Positions 24,360-32,703 are shown, counted from the stretch's first letter. The stretch is DNA of 64,000 nt from Limnohabitans sp. 15K (GCF_002778285.1 NZ_NESM01000001.1:1758501-1822500); one strand, 5' to 3'. A program made the numbers and translations. The notes: generated by a model from the sequence alone, not told the origin.

Positions 24360-25249
24360 TGCCGCACCTCTTTGTAAGTGTTTTTTATTATCCGAAGCAC
24401 TTCCTCCTTTTTAGTATCTTGCTCGACAATAACTTTTTTTGCGTCACCTTTGAATGAAATACTTACTGGTCGTTCCCCTTTGGCGTTTTGTATAACTGCC
24501 ATAGCATCGTTTGCTGTTGCCGCGGTAGATTTTGCAACAGCTGCAACGGCATTTTCATTCAGAGATTCTCCAGTAACTGTTACGCTGCCCTGTTCAGCTT
24601 CTAACTGTTGGCAGTAATATGACATGGGCTTTTGAAAGAGATCGTCTGCATCAATTGGGTTTGGGCCAGTAAATGTAGCCTTGAATCGTTTAATTGTATA
24701 AGCCGCAAAGAGCTTTTGCAGGAAACCTTCGGGGTCACGTATGAATTCAACTCGTACTTCAATTTTGTTGCGTTTTACCAATACAGTTGATGAAAGCAGT
24801 TTCTGAACTTTTCTTGCTATTGATCTGACATCTGCAGCAACTTTGGTCTTTTTTCCAATGCCAAGCAGGCCCAATTTGCTGTCGAAATAGACTAAGGTAT
24901 ATGGGCCTGAATCATCAATTAGTTCAGTGAAATTCCCGGTCGTTTCATCGAATTTTTCAACAGTTGTGAGTGTTGTGCGACCAATGGCAAATCTTCCGCC
25001 TCCGTCACTGAAATATTCAACGTTGCCAACGTGCCAAACATTGTTTTGCCGCATTTCTATAGACGGACGCTCAGCAAGACCTTTTTCAAGCATTTCCCTC
25101 GCTGATAGCTCAGGTTGAAAAAGGTCAACCTGTGAGGGCTTGATGAACTTGGTTCGATAAGATGGTATTCGAGCGTCGGCATCAATAAATGTTTTGTAAA
25201 TTTCAGACTGAATGATTGGGCTCTTGATCGAGCGCCACACCGATTCCAT
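24356..25249 (-). CDS. Unrecognised protein, coupled partner of the FRG protein
   Basis: I do not recognise this 297-residue protein. It begins MESVWRSIKSPIIQSEIYKTF and looks soluble. The middle (residues 75-170) is rich in beta-strand-like segments (FAIGRTTLTTVEKF, YTLVYFDSKLGLLGIG, KIEVRVEFI). The last 90 residues hold an Ala-rich stretch (NENAVAAVAKSTAATANDAMAVI) and a charged helical tail. Codon use is AT-rich like the FRG gene. Its stop overlaps the FRG start (ATGA), so the two form an obligate pair. The start lies 2 bp from a half attC site, which suggests arrival by cassette recombination. Confidence 0.7.
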   Translation of the reverse strand: MESVWRSIKSPIIQSEIYKTFIDADARIPSYRTKFIKPSQVDLFQPELSAREMLEKGLAERPSIEMRQNNVWHVGNVEYFSDGGGRFAIGRTTLTTVEKFDETTGNFTELIDDSGPYTLVYFDSKLGLLGIGKKTKVAADVRSIARKVQKLLSSTVLVKRNKIEVRVEFIRDPEGFLQKLFAAYTIKRFKATFTGPNPIDADDLFQKPMSYYCQQLEAEQGSVTVTGESLNENAVAAVAKSTAATANDAMAVIQNAKGERPVSISFKGDAKKVIVEQDTKKEEVLRIIKNTYKEVRQ

Positions 25250-25250
25250 T

Positions 25251-25275
25251 CGCAGCCTTGAACGAATTGTTATGC
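25251..25275 (-). repeat. Half of an integron attC site
   Basis: On the minus strand GCATAAC is followed by AATTCGTTCAAGG, reproducing the R'' and L'' boxes of aadA-type attC sites (TAACAATTCGTTCAAG). The second half is missing: the next gene starts at once. It lies 14 bp after the stop of the small gene at 25289, where the attC of that cassette would be expected. Confidence 0.55.
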
Positions 25276-25288
25276 CGAGAACTGATGT

Positions 25289-25525
25289 TTAAAGGGAATC
25301 TATATCGGCTTTGGCATCAATATTATTACGAGTCCATTCGGAGGCTTTTCTGTATGCCTCTTCACGGCTATTTGCAAGCTCATTCTGGGCGCTAATTACA
25401 CTATTGGCTGCATACAGAATTGTTGCTATCCAATAGCCACCAACTTGTTCTGTTATAAATATTCTGAATGTCTTGCCGATGGAAGTTTTTATATTAAGCG
25501 CGGTTGTTTCGCCGACGAATGACAT
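25289..25525 (-). CDS. Small cassette-like hypothetical protein
   Basis: The 78-residue protein starts MSFVGETTALNIKTSIGKTFRIFITEQVGGYWIATILYAANSV and continues with a charged helical end (NELANSREEAYRKASEWTRNNIDAKADIDSL). Its function is unknown. The ATG at 25525 is chosen because the frame upstream of it runs straight through the attC hairpin and is not protein-like. It starts about 26 bp after the attC core site, the spacing typical of the first gene in an integron cassette. Confidence 0.6.
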   Translation of the reverse strand: MSFVGETTALNIKTSIGKTFRIFITEQVGGYWIATILYAANSVISAQNELANSREEAYRKASEWTRNNIDAKADIDSL

Positions 25526-25550
25526 TAGAAGTTCTCCATTGGGTGATTGG

Positions 25551-25637
25551 GTATAACGTTGGCGCTGTCCGGCGCGCAGCCCGTGCCGCGAAGCGGCAAC
25601 ATGCGGCTGCGTGTCCGTGACGAGCAACCAGTTAGGG
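25551..25637 (-). repeat. Integron-type attC recombination site
   Basis: On the minus strand the 87-bp element opens with CCCTAAC (R''), which contains the stop codon of the upstream gene, and closes with GTTATAC (R'). GTTG and CAAC next to these boxes pair, and the centre folds as GCAGCC/GGCTGC enclosing TGCCGC/GCGGCA around TTC. This is the layout of attC sites in gene cassettes. R' departs from the GTTRRRY consensus at one base. No integrase gene lies in the window. Confidence 0.6.
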
Positions 25638-25889
25638 CACGGGCTTCTTTTTCGGCGCCTTTTTAGCTGGCTTTTTAGGAGCTTTGTCTTCTTCAAAATG
25701 GTTGATTAGTTCAGTCCACTTTACTTTGACGCCGTTGCCAGCTTGGGTTTTTCCCTTGCACCACTCCACAGTGCCTTTTCCCAGGCGCAGGTCTCCTAGA
25801 AACTTTCCTTCGTTGTCATAAACGTCGAATGTGACGCCGTTGTTTCCGAGATCCATGTTGACGGCTAGATCTTTAATGCTGACTTTCAC
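25632..25889 (-). CDS. Small basic-tailed hypothetical protein (cassette gene)
   Basis: The 85-residue protein begins MKVSIKDLAVNMDLGNNGVTFDVYDNEGKFLGDLRLGKGTVEWCKGK and ends in a Lys/Pro/Ala-rich tail (APKKPAKKAPKKKPVP). The first 65 residues resemble a short conserved protein family seen in many betaproteobacteria; its function is unknown. A Lys-rich tail could bind nucleic acid (inference). Its stop codon sits inside the R'' box of the attC site, a classic cassette arrangement. Confidence 0.65.
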   Translation of the reverse strand: MKVSIKDLAVNMDLGNNGVTFDVYDNEGKFLGDLRLGKGTVEWCKGKTQAGNGVKVKWTELINHFEEDKAPKKPAKKAPKKKPVP

Positions 25890-26179
25890 TGTGATACCCC
25901 TTAGGTAGTTAAAAAATATTCACTTCTTTTGCTCTAACGTGATGTAGACCACAAAACCAGGTTGAGACACCCGGCTCGTGTCGTTACATCCTTTTGTTGA
26001 AATCGTTGCAAGTTGCTTCCGCCATGGGTTTCGGGCCAGATGCTGTATGTACATGCAGGTATAAATTTGAAGACCAAACCCGTCATTCAACCCCTTGCAA
26101 CTTCCTTCCCGCACCATCCAGCGCAGCAAGCATGAAAAGCCCAACTATACCCAAATAAATACGAAAAATTAACTACAAA

Positions 26180-26197
26180 ACACGTTTACGTGTAAAC
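26180..26197. promoter_or_regulatory. Palindrome ACACG-TTTA-CGTGT overlapping GTTTAC-GT-GTAAAC
   Basis: Two overlapping inverted repeats share this site: ACACG/CGTGT (26180-26193) and GTTTAC/GTAAAC (26184-26197). It resembles a binding site for a dimeric regulator. The regulator is unknown. Confidence 0.35.
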
Positions 26198-26344
26198 CCC
26201 CATAAGACCCTCAAACCCACCCCAAGCACAAACTGGTATGTGCGATTGCGGCGAATATGCGGCTTATTCGCAGCATTTTTTGCGGTGAAAAATGACGCCT
26301 CAGCGCCTTCATAAGCTGATTGAACGACACTATCGCTTGCAAGC

Positions 26345-26416
26345 GCGACACATTGAGCGACATAATGGCCATCAATACTGTCGCTCTAAGTTGTGCTTTG
26401 GCCCTTAAGCGCGACA
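26345..26416. promoter_or_regulatory. Cluster of GCGACA motifs upstream of the Fic gene
   Basis: GCGACA occurs at 26345, 26357 and 26411 and its complement TGTCGC at 26379. Two copies share the longer form GCGCGACAMATTG. The last copy is 23 bp from the Fic start codon. The spacing and context suggest an operator array, possibly for the winged-helix-like N-terminus of the Fic protein itself (inference). Confidence 0.4.
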
Positions 26417-26438
26417 AATTGCCCTAAAAGGCCACCCC

Positions 26439-27878
26439 ATGCCCCGCATCACCCCCGCCGACGAATTGCAACTGATCGAATCCATCGTGGCCGCTCACCC
26501 AGGCGGGATCGGCATTGCCGAGATTGAGGCGGCCATGGTGCAGCGTCAGGGCGGGGCGCTGAACCGTCGCACTTTGCAACGCCGCTTGCTCAAACTGATC
26601 GATGCGCAGCGGATCGCGTCTGAGGGGCAGAGCATTGCGCTGGTCTACAAGCCGGAGGCGCTGGCTTGGGCGCAGCTTGCGGGCGGGGGCGGTGACCGGG
26701 GCGTCACTGCCACAGTGGGTGTGGCCGAGCCGGAACCCGATCTGCCGGTCTCACCCGCAGGTGCCAGCATCCGTGATCGGGTCCGGCAGCCGCTGATGCA
26801 TCGCCGGCCGGTCGGTTATCGGCGTGAGTTTTTAGAGGCGTATCAGCCGGGTGTCACGTTTTATTTACCAGCCGAGCTGCGCAGCCAGCTGCACGAGATG
26901 GGCCGCACGCCTGCCCATGAACGGCCCGCAGGCACCTACGCCCGGGACATCTTGAGCCGGTTGCTGGTGGATTTGTCGTGGGCTTCATCGAGGCTGGAGG
27001 GCAACACTTACAGCCGCTTGGACACACAAAACCTGATCGAGCATGGTCAGGCCGCGCAGGGCAAGGACGCCATCGAAACGCAGATGATCCTGAATCACAA
27101 AGCCGCCATCGAAATGCTCATTGAGGACACGGACGAGGTGGGCTTTGATGCCTTCACGTTCAAAAATCTGCATGCCGTCTTGTCGCAAGACCTGATGCGC
27201 GACCCGCAGGCCAGTGGCCGTCTGCGTCGGCGCGTGGTGGAGATTTCGGGCACGGTGTTTCACCCCGTCGCCATGCCCCAGGTGATTGAGGACTGTTTTG
27301 AGCTGCTGCTTGGCAAAGCTGCCGCCATTCCCGATCCGTTTGAGCAGGCGTTTTTCCTCATGGTGCAGCTGCCGTATTTGCAGCCGTTTGAAGATGTGAA
27401 CAAACGCGTGTCGCGTATTGCCGCCAACATGCCGCAGATCCAGCACAAGCTGTGCCCCTTGTCGTTCATCGACGTGCCCGTGCGGGCTTACATCGAAGGC
27501 ACTTTGGGGGTGTATGAGCTCAATGAGGTCGATTTGTTGCGCGACGTGTTTGTGTGGGCGTATGAACGTTCGTGCCAGCGTTATCTGGCCATCACCCAAA
27601 CCATGGTCGAGCCGGACCCCTTCAAAATCAAATACCGCGAAGCGTTGATTCAGGCCGTGCAGGCGGTGGTCAAGGGCCTGCAAGCGCCCAGCCCAGACGC
27701 GCTGGCCCCTGTGGCGGCGCGCATGAAGGTGCCCGCAGCAGACCAAGATGCGTTCACCCGCATGTTGGCCGAGGCGCTGCACCAGTTGCACGAAGGCAGC
27801 GTGGCCCGCTACCGGCTGCGCCGCTCTGAATACCTGGCTTGGCAGTTGGTTTGCTCGGGTGGTGGCGATCAACTGTAA
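26439..27878 (+). CDS. Fic-family protein with inhibitory motif and non-canonical active site
   Basis: The 479-residue protein has an N-terminal winged-helix-like region (residues 1-75), a linker, and a Fic domain. The inhibitory motif S-x3-EGN is present before the core as SSRLEGN (183-189), which defines the class II arrangement. The core motif reads QPFEDVNKR (315-323) where active AMP-transferases have HxFx(D/E)GN(G/K)R. The catalytic histidine is thus Gln, and the GN pair is VN. A subfamily with this variant occurs widely, so it is probably not a random defect. Activity could be absent or altered. An operator-like cluster precedes the gene. It stands alone, next to the cassette island. 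Confidence 0.83.
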   Translation: MPRITPADELQLIESIVAAHPGGIGIAEIEAAMVQRQGGALNRRTLQRRLLKLIDAQRIASEGQSIALVYKPEALAWAQLAGGGGDRGVTATVGVAEPEPDLPVSPAGASIRDRVRQPLMHRRPVGYRREFLEAYQPGVTFYLPAELRSQLHEMGRTPAHERPAGTYARDILSRLLVDLSWASSRLEGNTYSRLDTQNLIEHGQAAQGKDAIETQMILNHKAAIEMLIEDTDEVGFDAFTFKNLHAVLSQDLMRDPQASGRLRRRVVEISGTVFHPVAMPQVIEDCFELLLGKAAAIPDPFEQAFFLMVQLPYLQPFEDVNKRVSRIAANMPQIQHKLCPLSFIDVPVRAYIEGTLGVYELNEVDLLRDVFVWAYERSCQRYLAITQTMVEPDPFKIKYREALIQAVQAVVKGLQAPSPDALAPVAARMKVPAADQDAFTRMLAEALHQLHEGSVARYRLRRSEYLAWQLVCSGGGDQL

Positions 27879-27993
27879 CTTTTTGCCCAGCAGCACCGAA
27901 CTGTCAGTTCATCAGCGTTATCGTTCACGGTCTTGGGCAGTGCACATCTCGCACCATCTACCAAGTGATCGCCCCATCAGGAGTTCCCCTTAA

Positions 27994-30159
27994 ATGCGTC
28001 TTCGTCAAATTGTTTTGCTGCTCTTGCTGGCGCTGGCCATCGGTGCATTTGTGGCGCTGGACTTGGGGCGTTATCTCAGCTTTGAGCAGCTCAAGGCCAG
28101 CCAAGCCAGTTTTGACCAGCTCTATGCACAGCAGCCTTTGATGGTGGCCGCCGCTTACTTTGGGATGTACGTCTTGGCCACGGCGCTGTCGATTCCGGGC
28201 GCGGTCATCATCACTTTGGGCGGCGGTGCCGTGTTTGGCCTGTGGCAGGGCTTGCTGCTGGTGTCGTTTGCTTCCACGCTTGGTGCCACTTTGGCTTTTT
28301 TGGCTTCGCGCTTTGTGCTGCGCGAATGGGTCGAAGCGCGTTTTGGGCAGCGCTTGGCCGACATCAACGCGGGTGTGGACAAAGAGGGCGCGTTTTACCT
28401 CTTCACTTTGCGCCTGATTCCGGTGGTGCCGTTTTTCCTGATCAACCTGCTCATGGGCCTGACGCGCATGAAGACCTGGACGTATTGCTGGGTGAGCCAG
28501 CTGGGCATGCTGGCGGGCACGGCGGTGTATGTGAATGCGGGCACGCAGTTGGCGCAACTCGATTCGGTGAAGGGCATCTTGAGCCCTGCACTTTTGGGCA
28601 GCTTTGTGCTGCTGGGCATCTTTCCGCTGATCGCTCGCCGCATTGTGGCCGCTGTGCAAAAGCGCAAGGTCTACGCCCGCTGGGCCGACCAGCGCCCCAA
28701 GACTTTTGATCGCAACCTGATCGTCATCGGCGGCGGCGCGGGCGGTTTGGTCAGCGCCTACATCGCGGCAGCCGTGAAGGCCAAGGTCACGCTGATAGAG
28801 GCGCACAAGATGGGCGGCGACTGCTTGAACTATGGCTGTGTACCAAGCAAGGCGCTGATCAAAAGCGCCAAGCTGGCACACCAAATGCGCCACGCGTCGA
28901 ACTACGGCCTGAGCGATGCGGCACCGAGCTTCAGCTTCAAAGCGGTGATGCAGCGCGTGCACGACGTGATCAAAGCCATCGAGCCGCACGACAGCATCGA
29001 GCGTTACACCGGCTTGGGCGTGGAGGTGTTGCAGGGCTACGGCAAGTTGCTGAACCCGTGGACCGTGGAAGTGACTTTGAACGATGGCCAGGTGCAGCGC
29101 CTGACCGCGCGGAGCATCGTGATTGCGGCGGGCGCACGCCCCATGGTGCCGCCTTTGCCGGGCCTCGATGACGTGGGCTACGTCACCAGCGACACGCTGT
29201 GGGACGAGTTTGCCAAGCTCGACGACATTCCGAAGCGCATCGTGGTGCTGGGCGGCGGGCCGATTGGCTGCGAGCTGTCACAAAGTTTTGCCCGCCTGGG
29301 TGCGCAGGTCACGCAGGTCGAGATGGGCGAGCGCATCATGGTGCGCGAGGACGAAGAGGTGTCTGCGCTGGCACGCGACGCATTGAAGGCCGACGGCGTG
29401 CAGGTGCTCACAGGACACAAGGCGCTGCGCTGTGAGCGCCGGGGTAAGGACAAAATTTTGGTGGCCTCCACACAGGGGCAAGAAGTGGAGATCGTGTTTG
29501 ACGCGCTGGTCTGCGCCGTGGGTCGTGTGGCACGCCTGCAAGGTTATGGCCTCGAAGATATTGGCGTGCCCACGCACCGCACCGTCGAGACCAACGAGTA
29601 TTTGCAAACGCTCTACCCCAACATCTACGCCGCAGGCGATGTGGCCGGGCCTTACCAGTTCACCCACACGGCCGCGCACCAGGCTTGGTATGCGGCAGTC
29701 AACGCGCTGTTTGGCGACTTCAAATCCTTCAAGGTCGATTACCGCGTGATCCCTTGGGCCACCTTCATCGACCCCGAGGTGGCGCGTGTAGGTCTGAACG
29801 AACAAGAGGCCAAAGCCCAAGGCATCGCGTACGAGGTCACGAAGTACGGCATCGACGACCTGGACCGGGCCATTGCAGACAGTGAGGCGCATGGCTTTGT
29901 GAAGGTGCTAACCGTGCCAGGCAAAGACCGCATTTTGGGCGTGACCATCGTGGGCGCCCACGCGGGTGACTTGCTGGCCGAATACGTGCTGGCCATGAAG
30001 CATGGCCTGGGCTTGAACAAGATTTTGGGCACCATCCACACCTACCCCACGATGTCCGAGGCCAACAAATATGCGGCGGGTGAGTGGAAGCGGGCGCACG
30101 CGCCCGAAAAGTTATTGGCTTGGGTCAAGAAGTACCACGACTGGAAACGTCGCGCTTGA
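27994..30159 (+). CDS. Fused VTT/DedA-like membrane domain and FAD-dependent disulfide oxidoreductase
   Basis: The 721-residue protein joins two parts. Residues 1-230 form a TVP38/TMEM64 (VTT, SNARE-assoc) membrane domain with about five helices and the conserved segments GAVIITLGGGAVFG and LRLIPVVPFFLINLLMG. Residues 240-721 form a mercuric-reductase/lipoamide-dehydrogenase-like enzyme: FAD motif GGGAGG, redox-active C277-x4-C282 in GGDCLNYGCVPSK, NAD motif VVLGGGPIGCE, and the dimer domain with HTYPTMSE in place of the usual HxHPT. The VTT part probably anchors the enzyme in the inner membrane. This fusion is a known family of unknown substrate. Confidence 0.9.
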   Translation: MRLRQIVLLLLLALAIGAFVALDLGRYLSFEQLKASQASFDQLYAQQPLMVAAAYFGMYVLATALSIPGAVIITLGGGAVFGLWQGLLLVSFASTLGATLAFLASRFVLREWVEARFGQRLADINAGVDKEGAFYLFTLRLIPVVPFFLINLLMGLTRMKTWTYCWVSQLGMLAGTAVYVNAGTQLAQLDSVKGILSPALLGSFVLLGIFPLIARRIVAAVQKRKVYARWADQRPKTFDRNLIVIGGGAGGLVSAYIAAAVKAKVTLIEAHKMGGDCLNYGCVPSKALIKSAKLAHQMRHASNYGLSDAAPSFSFKAVMQRVHDVIKAIEPHDSIERYTGLGVEVLQGYGKLLNPWTVEVTLNDGQVQRLTARSIVIAAGARPMVPPLPGLDDVGYVTSDTLWDEFAKLDDIPKRIVVLGGGPIGCELSQSFARLGAQVTQVEMGERIMVREDEEVSALARDALKADGVQVLTGHKALRCERRGKDKILVASTQGQEVEIVFDALVCAVGRVARLQGYGLEDIGVPTHRTVETNEYLQTLYPNIYAAGDVAGPYQFTHTAAHQAWYAAVNALFGDFKSFKVDYRVIPWATFIDPEVARVGLNEQEAKAQGIAYEVTKYGIDDLDRAIADSEAHGFVKVLTVPGKDRILGVTIVGAHAGDLLAEYVLAMKHGLGLNKILGTIHTYPTMSEANKYAAGEWKRAHAPEKLLAWVKKYHDWKRRA

Positions 30160-30168
30160 CCCGGCCCA

Positions 30169-31149
30169 TCAAGAGTCGGCTTTGAAGGCGAGGGCTGTCA
30201 CCAAACGACGCGCCATTTCCGAGTCATCTGCCAAGCGGCGTGTGTGTTCGGCCGTGGTGCTGGCTTCCAAGTTGGCGGCCAATGGCGTCACAAAATCGCG
30301 GATGTCTTGTTGGCCCATGGCCTGGCGCAGCGCCGCATTCAGGTTTTGCTTGACCGCTTCGCTGACCCCTGCAGGAGCGAAGAAACCAAACCACTCGCGC
30401 ACCAGCAATTCGCCAAAGCCTTGCTCGCGGTAAGTGGCCACATCGGGCGTGAAAACTGCCCGATCGGGGCCTGAGGTGGCCAAAATTCGGATCTTGCCGC
30501 CTTTGTGGTGCTGCACCCAATCGCCCAGTGGCGATGACATGCCCGCGAGCTGCCCGCCCATGACTTGCGGAATGGCGGGGCCAGAGCCTGCGAAAGGGAT
30601 GTTGGTGATTTGAAAGCCGCCCAGCATGGCCAAGCGACCTGCCAGCAAGTGAGGCATGGAGCCCGCAGCAGGGTTGCCGATGCTGGCTCTGCCTGGATTG
30701 GCCTTGGCCCATTCAACGAAGTCTTTGATGTTCTTGACCGAGTCGGGCACAGCAGGTCCGACCACAAAAGCGTGGTCAGTCGAGTGCCCAATGCCGATGG
30801 GGGTCACATCGGACTGAGCGTAACTGAGCCGGGTGTAAGAGTGCGGGTAAATCGTCAGCATGGAGGCTGGCGAATACAGGATGTGCGCGCCGTCAGCCGC
30901 TGCAGACTTTAGGGTGGTGACGCCGATTTGGCCACCAGCGCCGGGTTTGTTGTCCACGATGACGTTGTTGGCATAGGTGCCACGCATCTTCTCAGCGATT
31001 CGGCGGGCAAATGCATCGGTCGTGCCACCGGGCGGAAAGCCCACAATGATGCGCAGATTTTCGAGGCGAGTTTGCGCAAAGTTGGGCAGATGGGCCAAGC
31101 CCAGCATGCTGGCGGCAGCGCCTTGCATCAGTTGGCGACGGGTGGTCAT
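30169..31149 (-). CDS. Bug-family (TctC) periplasmic solute-binding protein
   Basis: The 326-residue protein begins with a signal region (MTTRRQLMQGAAASMLGLAHLPNFAQ) holding a twin-arginine pair, then the Bug motif RIIVGFPPGGTTDAFARRIAEKM. Bug proteins bind carboxylates for tripartite tricarboxylate transporters and are greatly expanded in Burkholderiales. No TctA/TctB membrane genes are nearby, so it is an orphan. The ATG at 31149 has AAGGAGT 8 bases upstream, which decides it over the Met at 31203. It is divergent from the CoA-transferase genes and may supply their substrate (inference). Confidence 0.88.
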   Translation of the reverse strand: MTTRRQLMQGAAASMLGLAHLPNFAQTRLENLRIIVGFPPGGTTDAFARRIAEKMRGTYANNVIVDNKPGAGGQIGVTTLKSAAADGAHILYSPASMLTIYPHSYTRLSYAQSDVTPIGIGHSTDHAFVVGPAVPDSVKNIKDFVEWAKANPGRASIGNPAAGSMPHLLAGRLAMLGGFQITNIPFAGSGPAIPQVMGGQLAGMSSPLGDWVQHHKGGKIRILATSGPDRAVFTPDVATYREQGFGELLVREWFGFFAPAGVSEAVKQNLNAALRQAMGQQDIRDFVTPLAANLEASTTAEHTRRLADDSEMARRLVTALAFKADS

Positions 31150-31342
31150 GGGGCAACACTCCTTAAGATGGGTGAAATTGTCAAGATTGTGGGATTGAAG
31201 CACTTCACGGTCAGAAGTGCCACAGGGTATTCACCGACCGTTGGAAGGTTGGATCGTCACCGATGTTCCAACTCTGCCGCCCATGGATGGCGACAATCTC
31301 AACAAGTAAAAAATGTTTGCCAATTCACAAAAGTAAAACAGC

Positions 31343-32053
31343 ATGATCAACAAGTTTGTGGACACGGTCAGCCAAGCGCTGGCCGATACCGCCGATGGCT
31401 CCACCGTCCTGATCGGCGGCTTCGGCACAGCGGGTATTCCTGAAGAGCTGATCGAGGGCTTGATCGCGCAAGGTGCGCGTGACCTCACGCTGGTCAACAA
31501 CAACGCGGGCAATGGTGAGCAGGGCCTGGCGGCTTTGCTCAAAACAGGGCGAGTGCGCAAAATCATTTGCAGTTTCCCAAGACAGGCCGACTCCCAAGTG
31601 TTCGATGGTTTGTACCGCTCGGGCAAGCTCGAGCTGGAGTTGGTGCCGCAGGGCAATTTGGCCGAGCGCATCCGCGCAGCGGGTGCAGGCATTGGTGGGT
31701 TTTTCACCCCCACCGGCTTTGGCACCGAGTTGGCCAAAAACCCGGATGGCTCACTTAAAGAAACCCGCGAAATCGATGGGCGCATGTACGTTTACGAAAC
31801 GCCCATCCATGCCGATCTGGCCCTCATCAAGGCCGAGCGCGGCGACCGCTGGGGCAACCTCACTTACCGCAAAGCGGCGCGCAACTTTGGCCCCATCATG
31901 GCGATGGCGGCCCGCAAAACGGTGGCCACCGTGCACGAGCAAGTGACCCTGGGCGAGCTGGACCCCGAGACCGTAGTCACCCCCGGCATTTTTGTTCAAG
32001 CAGTGGTCAAGATTGACCGTGTGGCCACGCAGGCCGGAGGCATCAAGGCATGA
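31343..32053 (+). CDS. pcaI: 3-oxoacid/3-oxoadipate CoA-transferase subunit A
   Basis: The 236-residue subunit shows the family I CoA-transferase alpha features: VLIGGFGTAGIPEELIEGL, the NNNAGNGEQGLAALL loop, and GGFFTPTGFGTELA. It forms a heterotetramer with the next gene product and moves CoA from succinyl-CoA to a 3-oxo acid. The length matches PcaI/ScoA. No other beta-ketoadipate gene is nearby, so the exact acid (3-oxoadipate, acetoacetate) is open. Its stop overlaps the subunit B start (ATGA). Confidence 0.9.
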   Translation: MINKFVDTVSQALADTADGSTVLIGGFGTAGIPEELIEGLIAQGARDLTLVNNNAGNGEQGLAALLKTGRVRKIICSFPRQADSQVFDGLYRSGKLELELVPQGNLAERIRAAGAGIGGFFTPTGFGTELAKNPDGSLKETREIDGRMYVYETPIHADLALIKAERGDRWGNLTYRKAARNFGPIMAMAARKTVATVHEQVTLGELDPETVVTPGIFVQAVVKIDRVATQAGGIKA

Positions 32054-32694
32054 GCTACACCCGACGCACCAAAGACGAGCTGGCCGCCCGAGTGGCCCAA
32101 GACATCCCCGAAGGCGCGACCGTGAACTTGGGCATTGGCCAACCCACCTTGGTGGCCAACCACATTCCCGCTTCGCGCGAGGTGCTCTTGCACAGTGAAA
32201 ACGGCATCTTGGGCATGGGCCCTGCCCCGGCCAAGGGCCTCGAAGATTACGACCTGATCAACGCAGGCAAGCAGCCAGTGACTTTGCTGCCCGGTGGCGC
32301 TTATTTCCACCATGCCGACAGTTTCGCCATGATGCGCGGTGGGCACCTGGACATCTGCGTGTTGGGTGCTTTTCAGGTCAGCGCCAAAGGTGACCTGGCC
32401 AACTGGCACACCGGAGAGGCCGATGCCATTCCGGCTGTTGGCGGTGCCATGGACTTGGCCATTGGGGCCAAGCAAACCTGGGTGATGATGGACCTGCTGA
32501 CCAAGCAAGGCCAAAGCAAACTGGTTCAGGCTTGCACTTATCCGCTGACGGGCATTGCTTGTGTCAAGCGGGTCTACACCGACTTGGCCACGTTGGCTTG
32601 CACGCCCAACGGTTTGGTGGTGATCGATACCGTGGAGGGTCTGGGGCTTGAAGAGCTGTCAGCGTTGATCGGATTGCCGCTCACCGACGCCTGA
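32050..32694 (+). CDS. pcaJ: 3-oxoacid/3-oxoadipate CoA-transferase subunit B
   Basis: The 214-residue beta subunit has the catalytic glutamate E50 in SENGILGMGPAP, which forms the glutamyl-CoA intermediate. It also shows the G-rich region LLPGGAYFHHADSFAMMRGGHLDICVLGAFQV. It is translationally coupled to the alpha subunit. Convergent to it, 9 bp away, is a carboxymuconolactone-decarboxylase-like gene, which fits an aromatic-degradation context although that gene is on the other strand. Confidence 0.9.
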   Translation: MSYTRRTKDELAARVAQDIPEGATVNLGIGQPTLVANHIPASREVLLHSENGILGMGPAPAKGLEDYDLINAGKQPVTLLPGGAYFHHADSFAMMRGGHLDICVLGAFQVSAKGDLANWHTGEADAIPAVGGAMDLAIGAKQTWVMMDLLTKQGQSKLVQACTYPLTGIACVKRVYTDLATLACTPNGLVVIDTVEGLGLEELSALIGLPLTDA

Positions 32695-32703
32695 AATCCG
32701 GGA

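Larger units (their letters stand above)
25890..26438. other. Gene-free regulatory-looking stretch upstream of the Fic gene
   Basis: About 550 bp without a convincing gene. The left part is AT-rich and belongs to the cassette island. The right 260 bp hold a short palindrome (26180-26197) and several GCGACA/TGTCGC motifs (26345-26416), so most of this part is probably promoter and operator DNA. No integron integrase or attI site was seen. Confidence 0.5.

Noticed and set aside
25525..25696. Longer version of the 78-residue cassette protein starting at 25696
   Set aside because: It would translate through the attC hairpin and the end of the neighbouring gene; the Met at 25525 has cassette-like spacing.
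25920..26144. A 74-codon frame between the cassette island and the Fic gene
   Set aside because: No ribosome site, odd composition and no resemblance to known proteins.
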